A stretch of DNA of 64,000 nt from Agarilytica rhodophyticola (GTDB lineage Bacteria > Pseudomonadota > Gammaproteobacteria > Pseudomonadales > Cellvibrionaceae): the NCBI RefSeq assembly GCF_002157225.2, contig NZ_CP020038.1, positions 4,494,501 through 4,558,500 of the forward strand. Reading direction: 5' to 3'. Positions 17,645 to 26,575 of the stretch are shown here, piece after piece. The stretch's first letter is position 1; every line of letters begins with the position of its first letter. Under the pieces are notes generated by a model. The model was given only the letters and a program-made list of their open reading frames with translations. It was not told the DNA's origin and did no database searches. A program made the translations under genes and the position numbers.

Positions 17645-19993
17645 ATGCTTATCGATAAAAAGTTGATGAATAAACATCTCTTTTTGCTCGGTTTTTTACC
17701 ACCATTAGTAAGCTGTATTGTCACCGTATTGATATCGTTAGTGCTTTACAACCTTCTCTACGAAAGAGAAAATTCGCGCCAAAAAAACTTCATCAAGTCG
17801 ATCTACAATAATATTCAGCTACAAGATAAAGACGCCTTTAATCTTATTTCTGATGCCCTCTTGGTTTCAGGCGCTTATTATTCTATTACTCTTTTTGATT
17901 CTGATAAAACATTAATTGCTTCGCGAGGTACACCTGTTAACTCTGAGCAAATCAATCATATTTCTATCGATGATGGTCAAACAGTAAATCTAGGGGATAA
18001 ACTATTTTTTTCCATTCCAGTTAATTATTTTGATGGTAAACAACATTTCTCGGGCAAACTGCTTATTGGGAGATCGTCCCACAACGATACAATTTGGCTT
18101 TATCAGTGCTTTATTTATCTCGTCATTTTATGTGTATGCATCCTAGTACTTATTAATTTTCTAACCAAAAAATTTAGAGAACAATTGTTACGACCAACTC
18201 AAATAGTGTCAGAAAATATTCGCCAATTACGCCAAAAAAACTACGGGCACAGCACCATAGAAAATGGGACAAGTATATTCTCACCGCTGATAAATGAAAT
18301 TAATCAATTATCCAAAGAACTTGATATATCAAATCAAGATTTAAAAAACACCATTGATCAATCGATAACGGAATTGCGAGAAACATTAGAAACAGTAGAA
18401 ATACAAAATATTGAAATTGATCTTGCCCGTAAAAATGCAGTTAAAGCTAACCAGGCTAAATCTGAATTTTTAGCCAGTACAAGTCATGAAATCCGCACGC
18501 CGCTTAATGGTATTATTGGCTTTGCAAACTTACTTCGCAAAACTCAAATCAACGATAAACAGCGAGAATATATTGACACAATAGAAGAGTCAGCCAATAT
18601 ATTGCTACTTAATATTAACGACATCTTAGACTATTCGCGTTTGGAAATTGGCAAACTAAACCTTGACTATAAACCAGTTGACATACGAAGCATTGTCGAA
18701 GAGACCCAAGGGTTTGTACTGACCAACAATACCGAGTGCCACACCCAGCTGCCAATAAACTTTAGCTACAACACGCCCCTTAAATTACTTGGCGACCCAC
18801 TTCGAGTTAAGCAGGTTTACAACAATTTACTTATTAATGCGATTGATCTATGCCCAACAAATAGTATTGCCACACATGTGGATATTGAAGATCGCGATGA
18901 CAATCAAGTCACATTAAAAATCACAATTACAGCCAAAGGACAATTTAAAGATAATCAAAGGCTCGCAGACGCTCAAAAAATACTGATCGCGCCTTCGCCT
19001 GATAACGAACAGCTTACCAGTAAAAATCATATGGGACTCATTATCGCTAAGGGCCTGGTCAATCGTATGTATGGCGAAATTGCTCTAGTGATAAAACCCC
19101 ATGAGGCTTCATTTTGCTTCACTCTCCTTCTAGGACAACCTAATACAGATAACAACGAAGCTGATGTGGGAGAAAGATTTCATAACAAAATATTAGTAGT
19201 TGACGACAATCCCTCTAATCGCCGCTTGGTATGCGAACTACTGGCGGACATAGGCGTAGAAACCGAAAGTGCCAGCTCTGGAGAGCAGGCTATAGAACTA
19301 TGCCAACAGGAATCATTTTCACTGATATTGATGGATATCCAAATGCCAGGGCTCGATGGCTTTGAAACTACCAAATGTCTTCGAGATATGGAAACCAACG
19401 GTGCTCGCACCCCTATTGTGGCGCTCACAGCCCACGCTGTAGAGGAAGAAAAGTCCACACTATTGAAATCAGGAATGGATGATTTTTTAAGTAAGCCCAT
19501 TGGAGAGACTGAGCTTAAAGAGCTTATGTCTAGGTGGACAAAATATTCACCAGAACAGAAGCCTCAAACACATGAAGCGCCAACAACGATTGAACACCAG
19601 CCAGAACAGGAGCTTAAGAGCATACCTGCGAGCAATGGCGCACAACCGGTCAATATATCAAAGTGCCTAGAGCTGGCCAAAAACAAGCATGATCTTGCCA
19701 AGGACATGTTAGAAATGCTCCTTGATTCATTAACAAATGAAGTGACGGAAATAGAAAAATATTGGCAAAATAAAGATTATGACTCCTTGCATCAAGTGGT
19801 ACATAGAATCCATGGTGGAGCCTGTTACAGCGGTGTCCCAAAACTATTGGAGTCGAGTGCACTACTGGATAAAACGTTGAAAGATAAACACTACGATGTG
19901 TGCGAGCCACAGCTAAATTGCCTTATGACTCACTGCCGAGACCTAATCAAGTGGCACGACTCCCATGATTTAGATGTGTTATTCTCTGAGTAA
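17645..19993 (+). CDS. barA: BarA/GacS-type hybrid histidine kinase with degenerate ATP-binding domain
   Basis: 782 residues. TM1 is at 14-37, a periplasmic loop follows, and TM2 is at 153-173. A linker/coiled coil leads to HisKA with H281 (STSHEIRTPLNG), a CA-like domain (about 380-500), a receiver (D520/D521, acceptor D564, K617) and a C-terminal Hpt with H723 (HRIHGGACYSG). Architecture and position beside cysM-relA match GacS/BarA, which controls GacA/UvrY and Rsm small RNAs. The N-box asparagine N398 remains, but the DxGxG and GxGxG boxes are not recognisable: the stretch reads ITITAKGQF and later NHMGLIIAKG. ATP binding is therefore doubtful; it may act as a phosphatase/phosphorelay or need a partner kinase. 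Confidence 0.85.
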   Translation: MLIDKKLMNKHLFLLGFLPPLVSCIVTVLISLVLYNLLYERENSRQKNFIKSIYNNIQLQDKDAFNLISDALLVSGAYYSITLFDSDKTLIASRGTPVNSEQINHISIDDGQTVNLGDKLFFSIPVNYFDGKQHFSGKLLIGRSSHNDTIWLYQCFIYLVILCVCILVLINFLTKKFREQLLRPTQIVSENIRQLRQKNYGHSTIENGTSIFSPLINEINQLSKELDISNQDLKNTIDQSITELRETLETVEIQNIEIDLARKNAVKANQAKSEFLASTSHEIRTPLNGIIGFANLLRKTQINDKQREYIDTIEESANILLLNINDILDYSRLEIGKLNLDYKPVDIRSIVEETQGFVLTNNTECHTQLPINFSYNTPLKLLGDPLRVKQVYNNLLINAIDLCPTNSIATHVDIEDRDDNQVTLKITITAKGQFKDNQRLADAQKILIAPSPDNEQLTSKNHMGLIIAKGLVNRMYGEIALVIKPHEASFCFTLLLGQPNTDNNEADVGERFHNKILVVDDNPSNRRLVCELLADIGVETESASSGEQAIELCQQESFSLILMDIQMPGLDGFETTKCLRDMETNGARTPIVALTAHAVEEEKSTLLKSGMDDFLSKPIGETELKELMSRWTKYSPEQKPQTHEAPTTIEHQPEQELKSIPASNGAQPVNISKCLELAKNKHDLAKDMLEMLLDSLTNEVTEIEKYWQNKDYDSLHQVVHRIHGGACYSGVPKLLESSALLDKTLKDKHYDVCEPQLNCLMTHCRDLIKWHDSHDLDVLFSE

Positions 19994-20003
19994 CATTTGT
20001 AGC

Positions 20004-20037
20004 GCGGTAGTTGTTTTGGGCAGACCCCATCTACCGC
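20004..20037 (+). terminator. putative terminator after the BarA-like gene
   Basis: GCGGTAG (20004-20010) pairs with CTACCGC (20031-20037), with an inner TGGG/CCCA stem (20017-20020, 20026-20029), followed by ACTCACTCTTTT. It lies between the convergent kinase and DJ-1-type genes. Confidence 0.55.
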
Positions 20038-20089
20038 ACTCACTCTTTTACTTATTTAATTTTGCTTGCTTAACTTTACTTACCTCACT

Positions 20090-20779
20090 TTACTTACTTA
20101 AGTGTGCAATGAGCTTTTGAGCAGCCAATGCCGAACTGGCCGGGTTCTGTCCGGTTATGATCAGGCCATCCTGAATGGCAAAGGCATTCCAGTCCTCAAC
20201 TTTCTGATAATCTCCACCTTTGTTAACCAGTTCATCTTCCACCAGAAATGGCACTATATCAGTTAGCGCAACAGCGGCTTCTTCAGTATTACTAAAACCG
20301 GTGACTGCACGACCTTTGACAACTGGATTACCAGCACTATCATTAACATTGAGAAATACTGCACTGGCATGACAAACCGCACCAACAGGTTTATCGGTTA
20401 GTAAAAATTGGCTAATCAAGTTAATAGAGTCTTTATTTACAGCAAGGTCCCACAGCGGCCCATGACCACCTGGATAAAATACCGCATCATAATCAGCAGC
20501 ATTTATCTGTGCTAAGGGCATTGTTGATGCTAATTTATCTTTTGCAGCACTGTCGTCATCAAAGCGACGTGTTGCATCAGTTTGGAAATCAGGTAATTCG
20601 CTCTTAGGATCAATAGGTGGTTGACCGCCTGCTGGAGAAGCCAAAACAATCTCAGCACCAGCGTCTAAAAAAGTATAATAAGGCGCAGCAAATTCCTCTA
20701 CCCAAAAGCCTGTTTTCTCTCCTGTACTGCCAAGCTCATTATGGGAGGTCAACACCATAAGTATTTTTTTCGCTACCAT
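20090..20779 (-). CDS. DJ-1/PfpI-family protein (class I glutamine amidotransferase-like)
   Basis: 229 residues with the DJ-1/ThiJ/PfpI fold. The nucleophile is C136 in KPVGAVCHASAV, next to H137; an acidic residue near 28-29 (WVEEF) and the FYPGGHGPLWDL segment complete the pocket. The length and TGFWVEEFAAPY opening match the Hsp31-like glyoxalase III/chaperone subgroup acting on methylglyoxal-type aldehydes, which is an inference from family. The ATG at 20779 has GGAG nine bases upstream. It is divergent from a LysR gene, the usual arrangement for a regulator and its target. Confidence 0.85.
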   Translation of the reverse strand: MVAKKILMVLTSHNELGSTGEKTGFWVEEFAAPYYTFLDAGAEIVLASPAGGQPPIDPKSELPDFQTDATRRFDDDSAAKDKLASTMPLAQINAADYDAVFYPGGHGPLWDLAVNKDSINLISQFLLTDKPVGAVCHASAVFLNVNDSAGNPVVKGRAVTGFSNTEEAAVALTDIVPFLVEDELVNKGGDYQKVEDWNAFAIQDGLIITGQNPASSALAAQKLIAHLSK

Positions 20780-20860
20780 ATCGATATTCTCCAGTGATTA
20801 GATGTATCAATATTATAGGGAGTCAAAATAAACAGACAATCATGACTTTTTCTACTATTG

Positions 20861-20879
20861 TGTATCAATTATTAATACA
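20861..20879. promoter_or_regulatory. candidate LysR-type operator in the DJ-1/LysR divergent promoter
   Basis: TGTAT (20861-20865), nine bases, ATACA (20875-20879): dyad symmetry containing a T-N11-A core, in the 131-bp gap between the divergent DJ-1-type and LysR genes. Position and form fit LysR-type autoregulated divergent promoters. Confidence 0.5.
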
Positions 20880-20910
20880 ATAGGCAAAATTCACCATGTA
20901 AGATCCATAA

Positions 20911-21807
20911 ATGAAAGCGACGTTAGAACAGGCGAGGAGTATGCTGGTGTTTGCTCAAGTTATCGAGCAAGGTAACTTTAATGCAGCCGCCAAACAATTA
21001 GGGTTAACACGAGCTGTCGTCAGTTATCATGTTAAAAAGTTAGAATCGCGCTTGGGTATAAAGCTACTTAATAGATCCACAAGAGTGCTGACACTAACTG
21101 AGGCAGGAAAAATATACTATGAAAGTTGCCACATCATCACAGAACAAATGATGATGGTGCAACAAAAGATCGACAGCCTAAGAAGCGAGCCCGAAGGCAA
21201 ACTAACGATTACGTGTCCGGTAAACGCAGGCCTGCAACTGATTGTGCCTTCACTCAATACCTTTAGAAATCTATACCCCAAAATACAACTAGATCTACAA
21301 TTAACAGATGATGTAGTTAATATTATGCAAGAGGGTATTGATTTGGCGATTCGTGGAGCGCCGCTAATGGATTCCGGTTTGCAGGCCAAACATTTAGCAA
21401 GTCTGACAACAAGTTTATATGGTGCGCCCTCTTACTTTAGAAAACACGACAGACCAAAACAGCCCACGGATCTTAACAATCACCAATGGGTGATATACAA
21501 ATTAGGCTCCAACCAGCTAGAACTAACTAAAGGTGAACGTTCCTACAGCATCAAAGTAGAAGGGGCAGTATCTACCAACAATGCCGCAGCAAGAACTGCC
21601 TTTGTCGAGGGTGGCCACGGATTAGCTCGCATCCCCGACTACGACGCCACCCCCAAAGTAAAAAGCGGAACCTTAGAAAAAATACTCGATGATTATGCGT
21701 TACCATCAATTGAAGTTTACGCTGTGTTCCCACCGGGAACCGCCTCGTCTAAAAAACTGCGACTACTGCTAGATTTTTTGCAAGACTATTTAAGACGTAT
21801 TTATTAA
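20911..21807 (+). CDS. LysR-family transcriptional regulator
   Basis: 298 residues. The N-terminal winged helix (about 8-65) reads MLVFAQVIEQGNFNAAAKQLGLTRAVVSYHVKKLE, the standard LysR pattern, with LLNRSTRVLTLTEAG. The C-terminal substrate-binding domain includes GIDLAIRGAP. The subgroup resembles regulators of aldehyde or quinone stress genes. It likely controls the divergent DJ-1-type gene. A decayed copy of its last ~65 codons lies at 22490-22699. Confidence 0.88.
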   Translation: MKATLEQARSMLVFAQVIEQGNFNAAAKQLGLTRAVVSYHVKKLESRLGIKLLNRSTRVLTLTEAGKIYYESCHIITEQMMMVQQKIDSLRSEPEGKLTITCPVNAGLQLIVPSLNTFRNLYPKIQLDLQLTDDVVNIMQEGIDLAIRGAPLMDSGLQAKHLASLTTSLYGAPSYFRKHDRPKQPTDLNNHQWVIYKLGSNQLELTKGERSYSIKVEGAVSTNNAAARTAFVEGGHGLARIPDYDATPKVKSGTLEKILDDYALPSIEVYAVFPPGTASSKKLRLLLDFLQDYLRRIY

Positions 21808-21816
21808 GATTAGAGC

Positions 21817-21854
21817 GTATTAACATTTATCTAACTAGTCTTAATACAATCGCT
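21817..21854 (+). terminator. possible hairpin downstream of the LysR gene
   Basis: GTATTAA (21817-21823) pairs with TTAATAC (21841-21847), and flanking AGCG/CGCT extend it with a bulge. The loop is long (17 bases) and no T-run follows, so the call is weak. Confidence 0.3.
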
Positions 21855-22051
21855 TAGGGTTAACATCTAAGGTTCTATTAAGTACCTAAGGCTGAGTCTA
21901 AAGGGTTACCTATATCATGAGGAGAATTCACTAGTGTTGTGTTAATTCGCTTCTTACTCTTTTAATCTGGCAATAATGATTACAAGGAAAGCGCCTTAAA
22001 GATTCACGCATCATTCTTTGAATACGTATTTTATTAACGATAATATAAACG

Positions 22052-22306
22052 CTAATAAACTAGAGAATGCACCCAATAAAAGATCGGAGCACAAATCAAC
22101 CATCCGATAAGCAACTTTTTAAAGAAGTCGCTTTTATTGTTATCACCCAATGTAGACAAACTCACTTTTTCGTTTTCTTGTGCTGGTCTAATTTTATAAT
22201 AAAGCTCGAGTATAAAATGTCCGATTATTATTGGTATAGCTACTACACCAATAACAGCAGGCACTAAGGCCCATGCTTCCCAAGGCTCGCGTACATCATA
22301 GTGCAT
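22052..22306 (-). CDS. small two-helix membrane protein, unknown function
   Basis: 84 residues. A short N-terminus with WEAWALVP precedes a first hydrophobic helix (about 14-36), then a polar stretch and a second helix (about 65-82, LLIGWLICAPIFYWVHSLVY). A GAGG ribosome site lies eight bases before ATG 22306. I do not recognise a named family. A frameshifted paralogue sits 1.3 kb to the right (23402-23602), so the gene was duplicated together with the 3' part of the LysR gene. Confidence 0.6.
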   Translation of the reverse strand: MHYDVREPWEAWALVPAVIGVVAIPIIIGHFILELYYKIRPAQENEKVSLSTLGDNNKSDFFKKLLIGWLICAPIFYWVHSLVY

Positions 22307-22489
22307 TATTTTATCCTCAAGGATTATTTAAGATGACATCATTGAATTCTGTGCTTTATGCGCCGTATTTATTTTTCATCGAAGATAGATAGCATACTAT
22401 TGATGAGTATATATACCTTTTTCGCCCCCTACTTTAACACAAACAGTTCACACTACTAACCAATCTACTTCTCATTGCCTGTTCGCTTT

Positions 22490-22699
22490 TACCGCCTTTA
22501 TTGAAGACAGTCACGGATTTTCCCGCATACCCAATTACGACACTACCCCCAAAGTAAATGGCGAATCCCTAGAGAAAATACTCGATGAGTATGCGTTACC
22601 ATCAATTGAAGTTTACATTGTGTTACCACCGGGAACCCTCTGGCCTAAAAAACTGCGACTACTGCTAGTTTTTGGTAAGACTAATTCAAGGACGTTTAG
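22490..22699 (+). pseudogene. 3'-end fragment of a duplicated LysR gene
   Basis: Runs of near identity to the last ~200 bp of the LysR gene at 21597-21800: both carry ATGCGTTACCATCAATTGAA and AAAAAACTGCGACTACTGCT. The fragment has lost its 5' two thirds and its original stop, and is followed by unrelated sequence. It is the first of two decayed pieces of a segmental duplication. Confidence 0.85.
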
Positions 22700-23043
22700 G
22701 ATCGAAGTCTACGATTCTTTTGAGCATCTGGCGCCTCATCCAGAGGATTACCTGAGTCAGGTAAGGGCTTGCTCATTCTCGCTTCAAGTTCTAGCCTAGC
22801 TAACTCATATTGAGAATACCTAGAATTCCCATTTTGGAGACGTTGCGAATAAGTTGGAAGGGGCTGTGTTATAGGAGGGAACGGCGTCAAAACCTGATGA
22901 ACTGGCGATGCCATATTGTGGCTAGCACTAGGAAACATCAGCCGGCTGGGTAGCCCAGAATTTAAAAGCCCATCGATTGTTTTAGTAGCTACTTTGCCTA
23001 ACTTATGCAAAAAGGCAACTATCGGAAAGCCTATACTCGGCAT
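22696..23043 (-). CDS. hypothetical protein, Pro/Ser-rich
   Basis: 115 residues, unrecognised. Residues 1-30 are mildly amphipathic (FPIVAFLHKLGKVATKTIDGL). The middle is Pro-rich (TPFPPITQPLPTYSQRL) and the C-terminal third is charged (ELARLELEARMSKPLPDSG). The ORF lies inside the duplicated, decaying segment and starts overlapping the LysR fragment end. It may be a real accessory gene or chance; no strong ribosome site is visible. Confidence 0.35.
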   Translation of the reverse strand: MPSIGFPIVAFLHKLGKVATKTIDGLLNSGLPSRLMFPSASHNMASPVHQVLTPFPPITQPLPTYSQRLQNGNSRYSQYELARLELEARMSKPLPDSGNPLDEAPDAQKNRRLRS

Positions 23044-23401
23044 GTTTTTATCTCTTATGTAAGTTTATTTAGCTTGAAGATAAAGCTATTATTCTCTTAC
23101 CCAAACAATAGGCATATTGAACATTAAACTGCGCATACTTATATAAGATTAATAGTGGCTAAATCATCTATAGAGTTCGGCCTTTCCTTCAAGTTTTATC
23201 GGCCTAACCAATCGCAATAAATAGATTTGTTGATAATAGGAAGGCTCTATCAATGGGTATCTTAGAGCAGGCAAGTGGCACCGTTTACCGAAATAGATAG
23301 CGCCAATAGGGAAAAAACTATAGTTTTTATATTTAGTTAGCAGATTCCAACATTTTTTCTATCAAGCTAATCCTTGACAAATAAAATAACGGGCTAAAAA
23401 A
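23044..23401. other. gene-free stretch
   Basis: AT-rich sequence between the Pro-rich ORF and the decayed membrane-protein copy. I see no gene, RNA or strong hairpin in it. Confidence 0.4.
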
Positions 23402-23602
23402 ATCTACCCTCAAATAAATTTTTCAATAAAATCATTTTTTACACTTTCATCTAAGGAAGCTAAGTTCCTTTTCATTATCTGTTGGCCCAACTTTATAATA
23501 TAGCTCAACAACCAAACGCCCAGTAATTATAAGGATGGTAACCAGACGAATAAGTGGAACTAGAACCCGCGCAGACCAAGGCCCACGTATTGCATTTTGC
23601 AT
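23402..23602 (-). pseudogene. frameshifted paralogue of the small two-helix membrane protein
   Basis: From ATG 23602 the reading frame gives 51 codons (MQNAIRGPWSARVLVP, then RLVVELYYKVGPTDNEKE) that match the first half of the protein at 22052-22306 (shared PW-x-A-x-x-LVP, ELYYK and NEK). It stops early at 23447. Reading on in another frame restores similarity (SLDESVKNDFIEKFI against STLGDNNKSDFFKKLL) before another stop. A frameshift and truncation have destroyed the second helix. Confidence 0.75.
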
Positions 23603-23907
23603 ATCAAACTTCTTCTAATTTTAGAGGTTAAAATGTAAGTAATAAATGCTTTGTTTGCTATCAATAATAATTAGCCATGTATAAATCTCTGACCATGTTG
23701 AAAAAGATCCGCAGACCGACTAGATCATTGTGAATAGTTTCACTGAAATAACGACAATCTCGGCCTAATCATATTGTCTTCGGCGTTGAATTTCCTAATT
23801 GAACAAATTGCTTGTCACAGCTACTAAATTCCTGCGATCGACAGAATACTTAAAGCCGGCAATGTCTAGTAGTTATATAGCATATTAAATCTTCGTAAAT
23901 AACATAT
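23603..23907. other. gene-free stretch upstream of the lysine-rich ORF
   Basis: AT-rich 305-bp spacer with no recognisable gene. It should include the promoter of the 625-residue ORF, but no confident -35/-10 pair is evident. Confidence 0.35.
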
Positions 23908-25785
23908 ATGAACAAATACAACCTAACACTACCATCTTCTTCTCAAGACAGAATAAAAATAGGATACGCGGACAACTCTTCACCATCATCGTCTACTACG
24001 GCTTCTCCAATAATGACAGAAAGTGGAAAGTGCGAGCAATCGTTAACAAGTGCTTCGAGGCCTAAAAGCTTGCCTACATCACTCCAAAAATTGGAGAAAG
24101 TGCATTCCACTCATGATAATTACGGCGCATTTTCATGTGATATGGAAGTACTTAAATGCCTAAAAAAAATTATTAGCCGTGAAGAAATAAATTACTACGA
24201 TATGTGTAGACAGCTCCTAACTGAGCTTGAAAATATGGAAATGCAATATCAAAAAATCACACAATATCAAAAAAAGCTGGAAGAACTAAAAAGCTTACCT
24301 AACTGTAACAAAGTCTTTTGTGCTATGCTAGAAAAAAGAATAGCATCTGAGTTCCCATACTCAGCGGCAAACAATTTAAGCGATATCTATAGAAAACATG
24401 TAGGAAATAATAACAGGCAAAGTCTACAGTTTAACGGAAAGGATTATATCTTACGCTGTATTAATCATTTTTTGAATTGTTTTTCCCAAGAACACACAGA
24501 TAGTAACTCTTCAAATAACTTAAACACAGAGAACCAAGTTCGTTATTCTCAAGATGCCAAGCTAGAAAGTGAGCTTTTTTTAACCAAACAAGTTATGGCA
24601 GAAATAAGAATCCGCAATATAGAGAAAGAAATCGATAGCATTGTTGAAAAGTACTCAAGTGCTCTGTCCAATATTGTTTCTAAGAAAGTTAAGAAAAAAG
24701 ATCTGCCGGAAGGAAAAGTTAGGGTTATGTATGATATGGAAACAAATACAATGGACACTCATTACAGTGTAAGTGATAAGTTGGGCTATGAGCCAAGCCC
24801 AAAAGCAATGAGTAGAGTTACCCATCAGATTCGCAAAGCCGGCTTATCTAAAGAGGTGTCCGACATAGATAAAGAGATGGGAAAATTAATAGATAAACGT
24901 CTGGAATTTATTAAAAAATATATGAATAGTGAATTCTCAGAAGAAGATTTATCTTCGATGGCTGAACAATGGCCTAGATCCAAACACTACCCAAGGCTTG
25001 CGCAAGAAGTGAAAGAAAAAACAGGTGAAGTAGATCAACAAGAACAAATAAAACTACAAAAAAAAGAGAAATTAGCTGAAGAACAGGCTAAAAAACTTGA
25101 GAACGAAATTAAATTAGAAAAACCTAAAATTAATCGCACAAAGCCTAAAGAACAAAAAGGGAAAGCCAAGAGCAATGAGAAAAAACCATTAAAAAAACCC
25201 ACAGATGGCTTAGACACTTCTGTTGTGCACAACTCTTCACCTAGCACTAGAGACAAAGAAATATCCCAAGTAAAAAATCTGATAAAAGATAATAGATCTA
25301 TGCTTACACAAAAGTATGAGTGCGATATGAAAACACCACCAATTTTATTGGGTGGCGATAACAATATAAAATTTTACCCAGCTTTTGAAAAAAAGAATTT
25401 AACTCGACACGTAGAAAATAGACATGAAGATTTAATTGAAGAACTAGAAGAAGGTCTAACAAGTGGAGGGTTTTCAAAAGGAAAAAATAGTGATAAACAT
25501 TTAGTATTTTCCACAGTTAACAGTATTCTAAACCACTCTATCAGCATTGATGCGTCATTTAACGAATACCATCACGGTGAACGTAAACCGACATTTAGTA
25601 TCGATGGAACACTGAAATTAAAAGAGGATAGCGATGAAAAAACACATGTTCGCGTTATCTGCTGTATCCCAAGAAAAGATAATCTAGATGGGAATAATGG
25701 AGACTCAATCAACTTAGCCGTCATCACAATGTTTAAAATTAGCGAGGAGAAACTTTTACAAAAAAAGTTAGCCAATAATACATAA
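23908..25785 (+). CDS. large lysine-rich hypothetical protein, possible secreted effector
   Basis: 625 residues with no family that I recognise. There is no signal peptide or membrane helix. Residues 1-70 are Ser/Thr-rich and disordered. About 75-210 is a predicted helical region with several cysteines. About 225-370 is charged and helical, and about 370-440 is an extreme Lys/Glu/Gln-rich coiled coil (KLAEEQAKKLENEIKLEKPK). A final 150-residue domain (GGDNNIKFYPAFEKKNLTRH onward) seems globular. Codon use is more A-rich than its neighbours. It sits between a decayed duplication and the core recO cluster, which suggests horizontal gain. A disordered Ser-rich N-terminus plus coiled coil is common in secreted effectors, but that is inference only. 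Confidence 0.65.
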   Translation: MNKYNLTLPSSSQDRIKIGYADNSSPSSSTTASPIMTESGKCEQSLTSASRPKSLPTSLQKLEKVHSTHDNYGAFSCDMEVLKCLKKIISREEINYYDMCRQLLTELENMEMQYQKITQYQKKLEELKSLPNCNKVFCAMLEKRIASEFPYSAANNLSDIYRKHVGNNNRQSLQFNGKDYILRCINHFLNCFSQEHTDSNSSNNLNTENQVRYSQDAKLESELFLTKQVMAEIRIRNIEKEIDSIVEKYSSALSNIVSKKVKKKDLPEGKVRVMYDMETNTMDTHYSVSDKLGYEPSPKAMSRVTHQIRKAGLSKEVSDIDKEMGKLIDKRLEFIKKYMNSEFSEEDLSSMAEQWPRSKHYPRLAQEVKEKTGEVDQQEQIKLQKKEKLAEEQAKKLENEIKLEKPKINRTKPKEQKGKAKSNEKKPLKKPTDGLDTSVVHNSSPSTRDKEISQVKNLIKDNRSMLTQKYECDMKTPPILLGGDNNIKFYPAFEKKNLTRHVENRHEDLIEELEEGLTSGGFSKGKNSDKHLVFSTVNSILNHSISIDASFNEYHHGERKPTFSIDGTLKLKEDSDEKTHVRVICCIPRKDNLDGNNGDSINLAVITMFKISEEKLLQKKLANNT

Positions 25786-25811
25786 AGCTATTACACTTTG
25801 AGTAACTAGAA

Positions 25812-25851
25812 GCTATTTCATAACTGCTACATTCTCAAGTTATGAAGTAGC
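25812..25851. terminator. hairpin between convergent genes (possible bidirectional terminator)
   Basis: GCTATTTCATAACT (25812-25825) pairs with AGTTATGAAGTAGC (25838-25851) with one G-U position and a 12-base loop. It sits between the convergent 625-residue ORF and recO. Its left arm also resembles an arm of the palindromic element at 36313-36451, so it may be a remnant of a dispersed repeat. Confidence 0.55.
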
Positions 25852-25859
25852 CTATGGGC

Positions 25860-26558
25860 TCAACGAAACAACTCGCGAGATTTTAAGGGTTTGTCTCCGA
25901 GCAAACTTTTTAAAGCAATACGACAAAGATTTTTAGCGTAATTAAGGTTAGTACGATCGTGTAAATCACCTTCGCGAATAGCAATAATCACCTCAGAGGG
26001 AAAAGACTTTGCTGTTATGTTTTCAGTTTTTATGAAGCCAATACTTTCCTGAAAGTGATAATAATAGTTATTAGCCTTGTCTATTGTTTGCTCATCGGCA
26101 TCCTGGTAAAAGTTAATACCGAAACCAAGTGTTTCAAGTAAGGTTAATTCAAACAATCGAAGCTCCCTTTCCAAGGTCATTGAAATTTTCGGGGCGCGAT
26201 TCTCTCCAAGTTTGCTCAGCGTTTTTTTGTAAAGATGGAAAATAGCCTCGACAGCGTCTTCCTGGGGCAAACAACGCATTAATATTTCGTTCAAGTAGAA
26301 GCCACAGTATAATGCGGTTCCATTTAATACAATAAGTTTATCTTGGGGTTCAATATGAGTAATTGTTTTAAGGGAAGCTTTACCACGCCAATTCACTAAC
26401 AGCGGAGTAAAGGCTTGCAGGTTCGCTACATTTTTTTTACTTTTACGAAAGACAGCAGAAACACGACCGTATTCTTGTGTTAATAATTCAACGATAATCC
26501 GCGTATCGGTATATTTACGAGAGTGCAGCAAATAGGCTGCTTGCTCTTCGACGGACAT
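25860..26558 (-). CDS. recO: DNA repair protein RecO
   Basis: Recombination mediator that loads RecA with RecR in the RecF pathway. It is about 232 residues. The N-terminal OB fold opens VEEQAAYLLHSRKYTDTRIIVELLTQEYGRVSAV; the helical C-terminal half carries FYLNEILMRCLPQEDAVEAIFHLYK. No zinc-finger cysteine cluster is evident, as in other gammaproteobacteria. ATG 26558 is preferred over TTG 26561 because AAGG lies nine bases upstream. It is last in the lepB-DUF4845-rnc-era-recO gene order. Confidence 0.94.
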   Translation of the reverse strand: MSVEEQAAYLLHSRKYTDTRIIVELLTQEYGRVSAVFRKSKKNVANLQAFTPLLVNWRGKASLKTITHIEPQDKLIVLNGTALYCGFYLNEILMRCLPQEDAVEAIFHLYKKTLSKLGENRAPKISMTLERELRLFELTLLETLGFGINFYQDADEQTIDKANNYYYHFQESIGFIKTENITAKSFPSEVIIAIREGDLHDRTNLNYAKNLCRIALKSLLGDKPLKSRELFR

Positions 26559-26575
26559 CAAAGTGCACCTTCGCT

